DNA of 64,000 bases from positions 62,001-126,000 of the forward strand of contig NZ_FNYZ01000003.1 of assembly GCF_900109095.1 (NCBI RefSeq), written 5' to 3'. This document shows positions 36,533 to 47,163 of this stretch, piece after piece. The notes under the pieces were generated by a model that saw only the letters and a list, made by a program, of their open reading frames with translations, searched no databases and was not told where the DNA came from. This DNA is from Sphingobium sp. AP50. GTDB taxonomy: Bacteria; Pseudomonadota; Alphaproteobacteria; Sphingomonadales; Sphingomonadaceae. Positions within the stretch are counted from its first letter, which is position 1. Each line of letters starts with the position of its first letter. The position numbers and the translations under genes are program-made.

Positions 36533-38107
36533 TTACGACCGCTGGAACATGGCAAGCATCCGGCGCGTGACCAGGAAGCCGCCAACGATATTGATCGACG
36601 CGATCAGGATGGAAATCGTCGCCAGAACCAGGACGATCGTGCTGGACGATCCGACCTGAAGCATGGCACCCACCACGACGATCCCGGAAATCGCGTTCGT
36701 CACCGCCATCAGCGGCGTATGCAGCGCATGGCTGACGTTCCAGATCACCTGGAACCCGACGAAGCAGGCCAGCACGAAGACGGTGAAATGTGCCATGAAG
36801 CTGGCCGGCGCGACCGCGCCGACCGCCATCAACAGCACCGCGCCGGCGATCAGCGTCGTGATCTGCGACCGGGTCTGCGCCTTGAAGGCAGCGACTTCCT
36901 TCGCCCTTTTCTGTTCGGGCGTCAGCTCCTCGGCCTTGGGCTTGGGTTTCTGGGCCGCGATCGCCTTGATCTTGGGCGGGGGCGGTGGGAAGCTGACCGT
37001 GCCTTCAAAGGCGATGGTCGCGCCCCGGATCACGTCATCCTCCATGTTGTGGACGATCACGCCATCCTTGCCCGGCGTCAGGTCCGCGAGCATATGGCGG
37101 ATATTGCTGGCATAGAGCGTGCTGGACTGGGCCGCCATGCGGCTGGGGAAATCGGTGTAGCCGATAATCGTCACGCCATTAGGCGACACGATCTTCTGGT
37201 CGGCGACCGTCAGTTCGCAATTGCCGCCGCGCTCGGCCGCCAGATCGACGATGACTGATCCGGGGCGCATCGCCTCGACCATGTCCTTCGTCCACAGCAC
37301 AGGTGCGTCCCGGCCGGGGATCAGCGCGGTGGAAATGACGATGTCGACATTGGGCGCCAGTTCGCGGAATTTCTTGAGCTGCGCTTCGCGGAATTCCGGG
37401 CTGGATGGTGCGGCATAGCCGCCGGTCGTCGCCCCATCCTGCTGTTCTTCGGCAAAGTCGAGATAGACGAACTGCGCGCCCATCGATTCGATCTGCTCGG
37501 CGACTTCCGGCCGCACGTCGAAGGCCAGCGTGATCGCGCCCAGCGATGTCGCCGCGCCGATCGCTGCCAGACCGGCGACACCTGCGCCGATCACCAGCAC
37601 TCTGGCCGGCGGCACCTTGCCCGCCGCCGTCACCTGCCCGGTAAAGAAGCGCCCGAAATTCGCGCCCGCCTCGATCACCGCGCGATAGCCCGCGATATTC
37701 GCCATGGAAGACAGCGCATCCATCTTCTGCGCGCGCGAAATGCGGGGCACCATGTCCATCGCCAGCACATTCGCGCCGGTCGCGCTGATCGCCGCCAGCT
37801 CTTCGCCACGCTGGCCGGGATAGAAGAAGGAAATCAGCGTCTTGCCCGGCGTCAGGCGAGCGGCCTCGTCCGCTTCGGGCGGCCGTACCTTCACCACCAC
37901 GTCCGCTTCGGCCCACAGCGCTTCCGCGCTCGGCAGTACCGTCACGCCGGCGGCGCGATAGGCATCGTCGCCAAATCCGGCGGCGACCCCTGCGCCACTT
38001 TCGACAAGGCACGCATGGCCCAGCTTTTGCAATTGCAGCGCGCTGTCGGGTGTCAGCGCGACACGCGCCTCATCCCGTGCGACTTCTCTGGGTGCACCGA
38101 TCTTCAC
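36533..38107 (-). CDS. pntA: NAD(P) transhydrogenase subunit alpha (PntA)
   Basis: 524 aa: an alanine dehydrogenase/transhydrogenase NAD(H)-binding domain I ([13 protein letters not shown] start, NAD loop [17 protein letters not shown]) linked by a Pro/Lys-rich hinge ([11 protein letters not shown]) to four C-terminal membrane helices. Many alphaproteobacteria split this protein into PntAA and PntAB; here it is one polypeptide as in E. coli. Start codon is GTG (38107), with GGAGGAG upstream. First gene of pntAB. Confidence 0.95.
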   Translation of the reverse strand: MKIGAPREVARDEARVALTPDSALQLQKLGHACLVESGAGVAAGFGDDAYRAAGVTVLPSAEALWAEADVVVKVRPPEADEAARLTPGKTLISFFYPGQRGEELAAISATGANVLAMDMVPRISRAQKMDALSSMANIAGYRAVIEAGANFGRFFTGQVTAAGKVPPARVLVIGAGVAGLAAIGAATSLGAITLAFDVRPEVAEQIESMGAQFVYLDFAEEQQDGATTGGYAAPSSPEFREAQLKKFRELAPNVDIVISTALIPGRDAPVLWTKDMVEAMRPGSVIVDLAAERGGNCELTVADQKIVSPNGVTIIGYTDFPSRMAAQSSTLYASNIRHMLADLTPGKDGVIVHNMEDDVIRGATIAFEGTVSFPPPPPKIKAIAAQKPKPKAEELTPEQKRAKEVAAFKAQTRSQITTLIAGAVLLMAVGAVAPASFMAHFTVFVLACFVGFQVIWNVSHALHTPLMAVTNAISGIVVVGAMLQVGSSSTIVLVLATISILIASINIVGGFLVTRRMLAMFQRS

Positions 38108-38317
38108 ACCGTCTCCTCCCCCTTACATTATGTGCGCTTGCCACCATTTTGTCGCGCGGCAGACAGACTGACAAGTGGCTCTTGGTCGGACGGGCGCCAT
38201 CAGTCCATCGCGAAACTCTTGGTGCGGTGGAAGCTGAGCTATCTTGGTCGTGCTGACAAGTGTAAGAGTTTGTTAGAAAGATGTGCGAAACGGCTCATTT
38301 TTGTTCCGGATAGCGCC

Positions 38318-38707
38318 TTACGCCGCCATTGCGTCTGCCCGATCCAGCGCGCGGCGCGATGCCATGATCTCCCCCACATGCGCCTCCGCCCAGCGGGTGA
38401 TCTGGTCCAATATGCCGATCAGCCCGCCCGCCAGCGGGGTCAGCGCATATTCCACCGTCACCGGCACCGTCGGGAAGGCGGCGCGGCTGACCAGTCCGTC
38501 CCGCTCCAGGCTCTTGAGCGTCTGCGACAGCATCTTCTGAGAGATAGCGCCGACCCGCCGCCGCAGATCGTTGAAGCGCACCGGCCCGTCCTTCAGGCTC
38601 AGCAGCACCAGCACAGCCCATTTGTCGCCGATCCGGTCCAGCACCTGCCGGGTCGGGCAGTCGGGATTATAGGCATCGCCCACACGAAGGGGCAGGGGAA
38701 CGGTCAT
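38318..38707 (-). CDS. HxlR family transcriptional regulator
   Basis: 129 aa winged-helix regulator. The HxlR/DUF24 pattern is clear: NPDCPTRQVLDRIGDKW, DGPVRFNDLRRRV, QKMLSQTLKSLERDGLV and the wing VEYALTPLG-like segment. Cys17 is at the position that senses electrophiles or oxidants in several family members. The ATG at 38707 is favoured over upstream in-frame codons. It is divergent from the NAD(P)-binding reductase gene, a common arrangement in which the regulator represses the neighbour. Confidence 0.88.
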   Translation of the reverse strand: MTVPLPLRVGDAYNPDCPTRQVLDRIGDKWAVLVLLSLKDGPVRFNDLRRRVGAISQKMLSQTLKSLERDGLVSRAAFPTVPVTVEYALTPLAGGLIGILDQITRWAEAHVGEIMASRRALDRADAMAA

Positions 38708-38816
38708 GGTCGGTATCCTCGACGTAACCAGGTGATGGCAAAGTGCCTTCTTGCGACCATGATATCCCAATCGCTATCTGGTTTCCATTGGTAACCGTAA
38801 AGAAGGAGATAGTGGC

Positions 38817-39428
38817 ATGAAGGTAGCGATCGTCGGCGGCAGCGGCCGGGCAGGCCGGGAAATCAGCGCGGAACTGGCCCGGCGCGGGCATCAGGTGACG
38901 GCGATTTCGCGCCATCCCGAAAATGCCGTCGAGGCCGAAGGCGTCACGGCGGTCGCGGGCGACGTCAACGACGGGGCGGCACTTGCCGAAACGCTGCGCG
39001 GCCATGATGCCGTGGTCAGCGCAGTCATGTTCTCCGACACCGATCCGGTTTCGCTGGTCGGCGTGGTGCGGGCGTCCGGCGTGCCGCGCTATCTGGTCGT
39101 CGGCGGCGCAGGCAGTCTGGAGGTCGCGCCCGGCGTGCCGCTCATCACCACCCCGGAATTCCCCGAAGCCTATAAGGCCGAAGCCGGGAAGGGTGCCGAC
39201 TTCCTGACCTATCTGCGTGGCGTGGACGACATCGACTGGACCTTCCTGTCGCCGTCCGCCTATTTCTTCGTCGGCGATCGCAAGGGCAGCTTCCGTCTGG
39301 GCAAGGACGCATTGCTGGTCGACGCGGATGGCAACAGCAGCATCTCCTACGCCGACTATGCCATCGCGCTGGTGGACGAAATCGAAACGCCGCAGCACAG
39401 CAAGGCGCGGTTTACCGTGGGGTATTGA
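38817..39428 (+). CDS. NAD(P)-binding oxidoreductase, NmrA/SDR-like
   Basis: 203 aa Rossmann-fold protein: KVAIVGGSGRAGREI gives the GxxGxxG dinucleotide motif and RYLVVGGAGSLEV the central strand. No classic YxxxK pair is visible (LSPSAYFF lies at the equivalent region), so it fits the atypical SDR/NmrA-like group. AAGGAG precedes the ATG. Its divergence from hxlR suggests induction by quinones, aldehydes or other electrophiles. The 109-nt gap contains GTAACC in two places (38721 and 38791) that could be operator half-sites. Confidence 0.82.
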   Translation: MKVAIVGGSGRAGREISAELARRGHQVTAISRHPENAVEAEGVTAVAGDVNDGAALAETLRGHDAVVSAVMFSDTDPVSLVGVVRASGVPRYLVVGGAGSLEVAPGVPLITTPEFPEAYKAEAGKGADFLTYLRGVDDIDWTFLSPSAYFFVGDRKGSFRLGKDALLVDADGNSSISYADYAIALVDEIETPQHSKARFTVGY

Positions 39429-39441
39429 TGCCTCATCCAAT

Positions 39442-39590
39442 CTCCTCCCGCAAGCGGGAGGGGTAGCGAGACTTGGTTCGGCGCAGCCGGACCTAGTCGC
39501 AGCGGGGTGGGCATTTGCAACCTCACGCATGCCCACCCCTTGATGGGAGTCACGCGCTTCCCATCAACCCCTCCCGCCTGCGGGAGGGGG
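39442..39590. repeat. Dispersed repeat, type D
   Basis: The ends CTCCTCCCGCAAGCGGGAGG and CCCTCCCGCCTGCGGGAGGG are each hairpins and also pair with one another. Between them GGGTGGGCATTTGC pairs with GCATGCCCACCCC. Similar CTCCCGCNNGCGGGAG elements are frequent in sphingomonad genomes; only one copy is in the window. It fills the gap between two convergent genes. Confidence 0.65.
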
Positions 39591-39595
39591 AATAA

Positions 39596-40465
39596 TCAGG
39601 CCGCCCCTTCCAGCTTATCCTGCGTCTTCGTCTCGAAGTCGCTCGCATCATGCCGTTCGTGCAACTGCTCTTCCAGCGGCCCGTTCGCCTTGTTGACCAT
39701 GCGGCCGCGCTTCACCGCCGGGCGGGCGTCGATCTGCTGCGCCCAGCGCAGCAGATTCTTGTAGCTGCCCGCATCCAGAAACTCCGCTGCGCCATAGGCC
39801 CGACCCAGCACCAGCCCGCCATACCAGGGCCAGATCGCGATATCGGCGATCGTATAGTCCGCACCCGCAATATAGTCATTGTCCGCCAGACGCTTGTCCA
39901 ACAGGTCCAGTTGCCGCTTCACTTCCATCGTGTAGCGGTTGATCGGATATTCATATTTCTCCGGCGCATAGGCGAAGAAATGGCCGAAACCGCCGCCCAG
40001 CAGCGGCCCGGCGCCCATCTGCCAGAACAGCCAGTTCAGCGTCTCGGTCCGCCCCGCCGGGTCGGTGGGCAGGAACTTGCCGAACTTCTCCGCCAGATAG
40101 AGCAGGATGGAACCGGATTCGAACACGCGCTGCGGCGGCGACACGCTGCGGTCCAGCAGGGCCGGGATCTTGCTGTTCGGATTGACCTCGACAAAGCCGC
40201 TGCCGAACTGGTTGCCATCGCCGATCTTGATGAGCCAGGCGTCATAGTCCGCCGCGCTCACGCCCGCTTCCAGCAATTCCTCCAGCAGGATCGTCACCTT
40301 CTGCCCGTTAGGCGTGGCAAGCGAATAAAGTTGCAGCGGATGCTCGCCCACCGGCAGATCCTTGTCATGGGTCGCGCCGGCGATCGGCCGGTTGATATTG
40401 GCGAAGGGGCCGCCATTCTCCTTGTCCCATGTCCAGACTTTGGGCGGAGTATAGATTTCGGTCAT
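39596..40465 (-). CDS. Glutathione S-transferase, YghU-like
   Basis: 289 aa GST of the Nu class (YghU/YfcG), which have disulphide-bond reductase activity with glutathione. A long N-terminal extension (MTEIYTPPKVWTWDKENGG) precedes the thioredoxin fold, where PNGQKVTILLEELL holds the glutathione contact threonine/asparagine region and NPNSKIPAL the cis-proline. The helical C-terminal domain has YTIADIAIWPW. The ATG at 40465 is chosen by family N-terminus. Confidence 0.87.
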   Translation of the reverse strand: MTEIYTPPKVWTWDKENGGPFANINRPIAGATHDKDLPVGEHPLQLYSLATPNGQKVTILLEELLEAGVSAADYDAWLIKIGDGNQFGSGFVEVNPNSKIPALLDRSVSPPQRVFESGSILLYLAEKFGKFLPTDPAGRTETLNWLFWQMGAGPLLGGGFGHFFAYAPEKYEYPINRYTMEVKRQLDLLDKRLADNDYIAGADYTIADIAIWPWYGGLVLGRAYGAAEFLDAGSYKNLLRWAQQIDARPAVKRGRMVNKANGPLEEQLHERHDASDFETKTQDKLEGAA

Positions 40466-40553
40466 GCGGGCTGGCTCCGATATAGGAATGGATGCCCCGC
40501 AGGTAGGAAAGGGGGCATCCACCCGCAACCGAGCAGCGCTTATCGATCCATGA

Positions 40554-40988
40554 TTATTTCCCATCCACCCTGACGACCAGCACACTGACCGGCGCCATAT
40601 GGACGATGGCCGATGCATTGGAGCCGAGCAGCCGCGACGTGAGCGAAGGCTGGTGCGACGCCAGCACGATCAGGTCGGCCTTGCGCCGTTCCGCCTCGAT
40701 CAGCACTTCGTCGCGTACCCGCCCACGCCGGGTGAATATCTGGGTGCGGGCCGGTTCCAGTCCGGCCTCCTTCGCCCATGTCTGCATGTCGGACAGGGCG
40801 TCCTCTTCCTCCCGCTCGTCGAAATCGCTGGCCAGCAGATCGGAATAGCGGGTCGGCAGATAATAGCGGACATACAGGATATGGACGACCGCCTGCGTCC
40901 CGGCGGCCTGCGCTGCGGCGATTATGGCTGCACGGGCCAGATCGGGACTGTTGACGTCGACGGCGGCGATGATCGTGGCGTAGGGCAT
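40554..40988 (-). CDS. Universal stress protein (UspA family)
   Basis: 144 aa single Usp domain: MPYATIIAAVDVNSPDLA at the start, DLIVLASHQPSLTSRLLGSNA with the loop that binds nucleotide phosphates (LLGSNASAIVHMA) and the last strand PVSVLVVRVDG. ATG 40988 follows GGAGCCAAGAGG. The reading frame continues far upstream, but without coding character. Monocistronic and close to the heat-shock operon; the target is unknown. Confidence 0.85.
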   Translation of the reverse strand: MPYATIIAAVDVNSPDLARAAIIAAAQAAGTQAVVHILYVRYYLPTRYSDLLASDFDEREEEDALSDMQTWAKEAGLEPARTQIFTRRGRVRDEVLIEAERRKADLIVLASHQPSLTSRLLGSNASAIVHMAPVSVLVVRVDGK

Positions 40989-41203
40989 CCTCTTGGCTCC
41001 TGTATCATTATGCCGGATCAACCCGTCGCGCGCGCGGGCGATGCACCTGTCATGAAAGATTCCCGAAGCGACATATATAAGGAACAACCGCAATATCCGC
41101 GCAATCCATCGCGTTGGCGATGACGGGCGGGGGGCAGGGGGCCTATGGCGGCGCGCGTCGGGCAAGTTGTCCCGCCCACTGGAAATTTTTCCGCGCTCAG
41201 GCC

Positions 41204-41231
41204 CTTGACCGGCGGAACGACTTTTCCATAT
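41204..41231 (+). promoter_or_regulatory. Heat-shock type promoter of groESL
   Basis: CTTGACC (41204-41210) and CCATAT (41226-41231) are separated by 15 nt, or as TTGACC - 17 nt - ATATGC they read as a housekeeping promoter. This resembles alphaproteobacterial RpoH promoters. It lies just upstream of the CIRCE element. Confidence 0.6.
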
Positions 41232-41239
41232 GCATGCCG

Positions 41240-41266
41240 CTAGCACTCTCATTCGATGAGTGCTAA
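41240..41266 (+). promoter_or_regulatory. CIRCE element (HrcA operator)
   Basis: TAGCACTC (41241-41248), a 9-nt spacer, and GAGTGCTAA (41258-41266); this matches the CIRCE consensus at all but the outermost left base. HrcA binding here represses groESL at normal temperature. hrcA itself is not in the window. Confidence 0.95.
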
Positions 41267-41374
41267 CAAAGAAGAGTTCATCGGGAGACGGACAGGCGGA
41301 CAGGGCATTTCGGGGCGCGACCCCGGTTCCCGTGCGCTCACCCCCTCCCCAGACGCTAGGGAAAGGCAATCAAC

Positions 41375-41662
41375 ATGGCATTTCGTCCGTTGCACGACCG
41401 CGTTCTCGTTCGCCGCATTGAAGCGGAAGCGAAGACGGCCGGTGGCATCATCATCCCCGACACCGCCAAGGAAAAGCCGCAAGAAGGCGAAATCGTCTCC
41501 GTCGGCACCGGCTCGAAGGCCGAAGACGGCAAGGTCACGCCGCTGGACGTCAAGGCTGGCGATCGCGTTCTGTTCGGCAAGTGGTCGGGCACCGAAGTCA
41601 AGGTCGACGGTGAAGACCTGCTCATCATGAAGGAATCGGACATTCTGGGTATCGTCGCTTAA
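41375..41662 (+). CDS. groES: Co-chaperonin GroES
   Basis: 95 aa heptameric lid of the chaperonin. [15 protein letters not shown], the mobile loop [18 protein letters not shown] and the roof/base segment [15 protein letters not shown] are typical. AGGGAAAGG before the ATG is the likely ribosome binding site. The leader of about 110 nt after the CIRCE element carries nothing else recognisable. Followed by groEL after 55 nt. Confidence 0.97.
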   Translation: MAFRPLHDRVLVRRIEAEAKTAGGIIIPDTAKEKPQEGEIVSVGTGSKAEDGKVTPLDVKAGDRVLFGKWSGTEVKVDGEDLLIMKESDILGIVA

Positions 41663-41714
41663 GCGACCCGCAGAATTTCGGTTTTCCAGTTTCCCAATTT
41701 TTCAAAGGAATTAG

Positions 41715-43361
<1,647 letters not shown>

Positions 43362-43444
43362 AAGCGATCGTAGCGGGTGGGCATCGCTCACCCGCGGTTC
43401 GATCGCGACTTCAAAGAAGTCCTGCCTTCCATATTGGAATGAAG

Positions 43445-43474
43445 AGGCCGGTGGAGCGATCCACCGGCCTTTTT
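43445..43474 (+). terminator. Rho-independent terminator of groESL
   Basis: AGGCCGGTGGA (43445-43455), loop GCGA, TCCACCGGCCT (43460-43470), then TTTT: an 11-bp perfect stem and U-run, 84 nt beyond the groEL stop. Confidence 0.95.
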
Positions 43475-43537
43475 CTTATCCTCGCTTTCCTGCGCCGTCA
43501 CGGTCGGGCATAATGGTTTCTTGGACGGGGAGAATGG

Positions 43538-43852
43538 ATGAAGCCCTTGATGACCGCATGGTTGCTTTCGTCGGCAGCGCCCATGACTGCCGATCTACAG
43601 GCTTTCGAAGAGCGGCGCATTCTGGCTCCGCTGACGGACTATTCTGTCGACGGGCGCGGCTTTGTCGAATTTGCACCAACGGTCGAAACGCGGAATGTGA
43701 CGTGCGTCCTTGTTTCCAAGCGCATCTATGATTGCCGATATGACAGCCGCATAAAGCCGTCATTGGCAAATGATTTCGAACCTTGGCAAACCCGCAACGA
43801 GCGGATCATGAAACGGCGCAAGGCTTGGATCAGGGCCGATAAAGAAGGCTGA
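43538..43852 (+). CDS. Hypothetical protein
   Basis: 104 aa from ATG 43538 (MKPLMTAWLLSSAAPM could be a short export leader; MTADLQAFEER at position 16 is an alternative start). Two cysteines (VTCVLV and YDCRYD) are 12 residues apart. The C-terminal half is basic and tryptophan-containing (FEPWQTRNERIMKRRKAW). No family recognised. It lies alone behind the groESL terminator; base composition is mildly lower in G+C. Confidence 0.5.
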   Translation: MKPLMTAWLLSSAAPMTADLQAFEERRILAPLTDYSVDGRGFVEFAPTVETRNVTCVLVSKRIYDCRYDSRIKPSLANDFEPWQTRNERIMKRRKAWIRADKEG

Positions 43853-43974
43853 AGCAAAGCTCCTACAATATGACCCGTTTGCCCTCAGCCTATTGAAGTC
43901 TGTCCTGTGCGACGCCGTAGGCAGCATCCAAGGGGGCTGTGCTTTTCTTAGAGCATCGAACCTTAAATAAGAAT

Positions 43975-44070
43975 CGTTCGGCCCTTCGACTTCGCTCAGG
44001 AGAGCCTGTCGAAGCCCCCTCTTGTTCTTCAAGAAGTACGACCCTTCGACGGCAGGCGCTCAGGACAAAC
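43975..44070. repeat. Decayed type A repeat
   Basis: TCGTTCGGCCCTTCGACTTCG ... CCTTCGACGGCAGGCGCTCAGGACAAAC. It keeps the TTCGACTTCGCTCAG and GGCGCTCAGGA modules but lacks clean outer arms. The rest of 43853-44238 shows no gene I can support. Confidence 0.5.
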
Positions 44071-44238
44071 CAAGATCGAGAAACGCCGGGCTGTTCCAGC
44101 CGCACAATCCTGTCCTATCAGGCACCCGCATGGGATAAGCGACAACGGCTCTTTCCCATCGTCGCCTCCATCGCCCGGCTTTCCGATAGGATCGCGCTGC
44201 TGTAATATTATGTCAGAATTCGCGGGAAATATGCGAAG

Positions 44239-44784
44239 TTAAGCGGCAGCGCCTTGCGATCCGTCGGCCTGCTCCGTCACTACCATCATCGGCAATTCCG
44301 CCCGCACTTCGAACCCCAGCGTCCGGTACAGCGAGATCGTCTTGTCATGCGCTGCATAGGCATGAAGGAAGGGCGTCTCACCGCGATCGAGCATCGCCTG
44401 CATCACCCCCCGCATCAGCGCCCCGGCAAGACCGCGACCGCGCCACTCGGGATGCGTGCAGACACCGCTGACCTCGGTAAAGCCCGGCATCCGCATCCGC
44501 TCGCCCGCCATGGCGATCAGCCTGCCCTCCACCCGCATACCGATGAACCGGCCCAGCCTGTGGGTATGCGATCGGAAAGGGCCGGGCTTGGTTAGCAGCG
44601 CCAGTTCCAGCATCTCGGCGGCGTCCGCTTCGCCCAGCACCGTCCATGCGGGCGGCGCGGCTTTAGCCGGGATGATGGTCGGTGCGACCATCTGCGCCAG
44701 CGTTGCGGTACGCGCCACCGTCAAGCCCGGAGGCGCGACGATCGCATCGGGGCCGAGCAGCCATAGCTCATCGTCCGGCGGCAC
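44239..44784 (-). CDS. GNAT N-acetyltransferase with probable non-canonical N-terminal extension
   Basis: 181 aa from the GTG at 44784. A complete GNAT core is present: GVCTHPEWRGRGLAGALM is the acetyl-CoA loop (RGRGLAG) and SLYRTLGFEVRAELP the final strand. The frame stays open up to a TAG at 44959-44961, and the extra codons read HPLDHPIWHSLAHGW...DPLHGPFGAAADD, which looks like the true N-terminus of FR47-like GNAT proteins. No ATG, GTG or TTG exists in that stretch, but AGGAG (44951-44955) precedes an ATC at 44943. So the natural protein may start there (235 aa) or the gene may have lost its start. Substrate unknown. Confidence 0.75.
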   Translation of the reverse strand: MPPDDELWLLGPDAIVAPPGLTVARTATLAQMVAPTIIPAKAAPPAWTVLGEADAAEMLELALLTKPGPFRSHTHRLGRFIGMRVEGRLIAMAGERMRMPGFTEVSGVCTHPEWRGRGLAGALMRGVMQAMLDRGETPFLHAYAAHDKTISLYRTLGFEVRAELPMMVVTEQADGSQGAAA

Positions 44785-45057
44785 CAGCGCGGCGAGTGCC
44801 CGGCGGCTCGCATCGCTATCATCCGCTGCCGCCCCAAACGGCCCATGAAGCGGATCGATCCGCCGGGCCAGATCATCGCCTTGCGCCAGCGCGGACCAGC
44901 CATGGGCCAGGCTATGCCAGATCGGATGGTCGAGCGGATGGATGGCGTGGCTCCTATGCTATGCCGTGGGGGACAGGAGAGGGCGGCCTATCATGTCGTT
45001 TCGCGCACGACAATATTATCGCAACGTCCTGCCTGCCGCCTCGGATTCCGTAGCGAT

Positions 45058-47124
45058 ATGAAGGCTGAAGCGCGCGATTGCCAATGCACCGTTTACCAAA
45101 TGGCAATGCTGATCGCCGATAAGGCACAACACGTGTCCGGACCACTCCACCTTCTGCGCGCAAAGTTGCGCACGCGCTTCGCGCCGGCCACCCAGCAAAG
45201 CGCTGAGGTGAAGGATAGTCTCGTCAAGGCGCTTTACGCCTCGCCGGCCTCTCTGCTCAGCGGTGCGATTTCCGGTGGATCGCTGGGTCTGGTCGTCGCT
45301 TATTCGGCACGCCTGACGCCCATCATCGTCATTTCGATCCTGATCCTGGTCGTCGGGATCAGTCGGTCGATTTCCGCCGTCTATTTCCAGCGGCAACTGG
45401 CGCACAAGGATGATCTGGCCAGCCCGATCTGGGGGGCGGCCTATGAACTGGGCGCCTGGATCTATGCCGCCCTGCTCGGGCTGCATGCACTGGCCACGCT
45501 CACCATGACCGACGCCGCCAGCCTGCATGTGCTGAGCGTCGGCATGGTCGCTTCCTATGCCGGCGGCATTTCCGGCCGCAATGCCGGGCGGGTGCATGTC
45601 GCCGTGGGGCAGACCTGCTTCTCGCTGCTGCCGACATCGCTGGGCCTGATTCTGGCAGGTGGCCTTGGCTACACCATATTGGGTATCCTCTGCTTCCTGA
45701 TGATCTTCGCCATGGCGGAGATCACCAAGACCACGCACCGCATCGTGTTGCAGGCGCTGCTCGCCAAGAATGAAAAGGCGCTGCTGGCCCAGAAGTTCGA
45801 AAAGCTGGCCCGCTATGACAGCCTGACCGGCGTCGAAAACCGCATGGCGATGCAGATGCGGTTGCGTGATCTGTTCGAACAGCGGCAATCCGATCAGGAA
45901 GCGATGGCGATCCTGTGGATGGACCTCGACCGCTTCAAGGAAATCAACGATTCGCTGGGCCATATCGTGGGCGATCAGTTGCTGTGCCAAGTTGCGGAGC
46001 GTGTGACCCGCGCACTGGACGGGCGCGGCCATGTCTCGCGCTTTGGCGGCGACGAATTCATCATCATCTGCCCCTATGCCGACCGCGTCGTCGCTGACGC
46101 CGTGGCATCCGATGTGATGCAGGAATTTGCGAGCGAATTCGAAGCGGGCGGCTATTCGCTCAGCGTGACCGCATCGATGGGCATCGCCGTGGCGCCCGCT
46201 GATGGTCGTGGCAGCGACGAACTGCTCCAGCATGCCGATCTGGCGCTCTATCAGGCCAAGCATGGCGGGCGTAACCGCCACAGCCGCTTCGACTGGTCGA
46301 TGAAGGAACGGCAGAACCGCATCTATGAACTGGAAATGGGGCTGCGCGCGGCGCTCGCCAATGGCGACCTGCGGCTGCATTACCAGCCGATCTTCAACAG
46401 CGAGACGGGCCGCATCGTCATATGCGAAGCGCTGATGCGTTGGGATCATCCCCGACTGGGGCCGATCTCGCCGGGTGAATTCATCCCGATCGCGGAAAGC
46501 AGTTCGCTGATAGAGCCGATCACCACATGGGCGCTGGAAAAGGCCTGTCAGGACGCCATGGAGTGGGACGAGGATATCCGCGTCGCCGTCAACATCTCGC
46601 CCGCGCTCATCAAGAGCGACGGGCTTTCGCGGTCTGTCATGGCCGCGCTGCTGAAGGCCGGGATGCGCGCACGGCGGCTGGAACTGGAAGTTACCGAATC
46701 CACCTTCCTGGAAGATGATGGCCGCACCCATCTGATCCTGGCGGAAATGCGGCGGATCGGCCTGCGTCTGGCGCTGGACGATTTCGGGACCGGCTATTCG
46801 TCGCTGGGTTCGCTGCGGTCCCACGCCTTCGACACGATCAAGGTCGACCAGAGCTTCATGCGCGGCGTGGGCGAAAATCCCCGCGATCGCGCCATCGCCC
46901 AGTCCGTCGCCTATCTCGCCCATTCGCTGGACGTCGAAACGGTGGCCGAAGGGATCGAGACGGAAGAGCAGCTACGCTATGCCCGCGAGGTCGGCTTCAC
47001 CAATGTTCAGGGGTTCGTGCTGGCCAGGCCGATGCCGGCCGACGCGCTGCTGGAACTGATGGCGCAGATGCGGTCGGACGGGCACGACATGGTTGGCCTC
47101 ATCCGTCAGCGGCGCCTCGCCTGA
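45058..47124 (+). CDS. Membrane GGDEF-EAL c-di-GMP protein
   Basis: 688 aa from ATG 45058 (other in-frame starts lie upstream to 44845 and at 45100; none has a strong ribosome binding site). Residues about 62-225 carry roughly six hydrophobic helices, a membrane sensor I do not recognise. A GGDEF domain follows, with the intact signature RFGGDEF (330-334), so diguanylate cyclase activity is possible; the RALD upstream is not at the usual I-site spacing. Then comes an EAL domain with CEALMRW (Glu457) and DDFGTGYSS, intact for phosphodiesterase activity. Both activities may be present. It is convergent with the rpfF homologue, only 22 nt away. Confidence 0.88.
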   Translation: MKAEARDCQCTVYQMAMLIADKAQHVSGPLHLLRAKLRTRFAPATQQSAEVKDSLVKALYASPASLLSGAISGGSLGLVVAYSARLTPIIVISILILVVGISRSISAVYFQRQLAHKDDLASPIWGAAYELGAWIYAALLGLHALATLTMTDAASLHVLSVGMVASYAGGISGRNAGRVHVAVGQTCFSLLPTSLGLILAGGLGYTILGILCFLMIFAMAEITKTTHRIVLQALLAKNEKALLAQKFEKLARYDSLTGVENRMAMQMRLRDLFEQRQSDQEAMAILWMDLDRFKEINDSLGHIVGDQLLCQVAERVTRALDGRGHVSRFGGDEFIIICPYADRVVADAVASDVMQEFASEFEAGGYSLSVTASMGIAVAPADGRGSDELLQHADLALYQAKHGGRNRHSRFDWSMKERQNRIYELEMGLRAALANGDLRLHYQPIFNSETGRIVICEALMRWDHPRLGPISPGEFIPIAESSSLIEPITTWALEKACQDAMEWDEDIRVAVNISPALIKSDGLSRSVMAALLKAGMRARRLELEVTESTFLEDDGRTHLILAEMRRIGLRLALDDFGTGYSSLGSLRSHAFDTIKVDQSFMRGVGENPRDRAIAQSVAYLAHSLDVETVAEGIETEEQLRYAREVGFTNVQGFVLARPMPADALLELMAQMRSDGHDMVGLIRQRRLA

Positions 47125-47163
47125 AGCGCCGCTGCGATAGGGTGGATCAGCGCGTCAGGCGAG
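47116..47163. terminator. Inverted repeat spanning two convergent stops
   Basis: CTCGCCTGA (47116-47124, end of the GGDEF-EAL gene) is perfectly complementary to TCAGGCGAG (47155-47163, inside the end of rpfF). There is no U-run, so it may be a weak bidirectional terminator or coincidence. Confidence 0.35.

Noticed and set aside
44845..45057. Longer N-terminus of the GGDEF-EAL protein
   Set aside because: The upstream codons overlap the divergent GNAT reading frame and show no domain; kept as a possibility only.
45016..46923. 635-codon open frame on the minus strand
   Set aside because: Antisense to the GGDEF-EAL gene, which has intact catalytic motifs.
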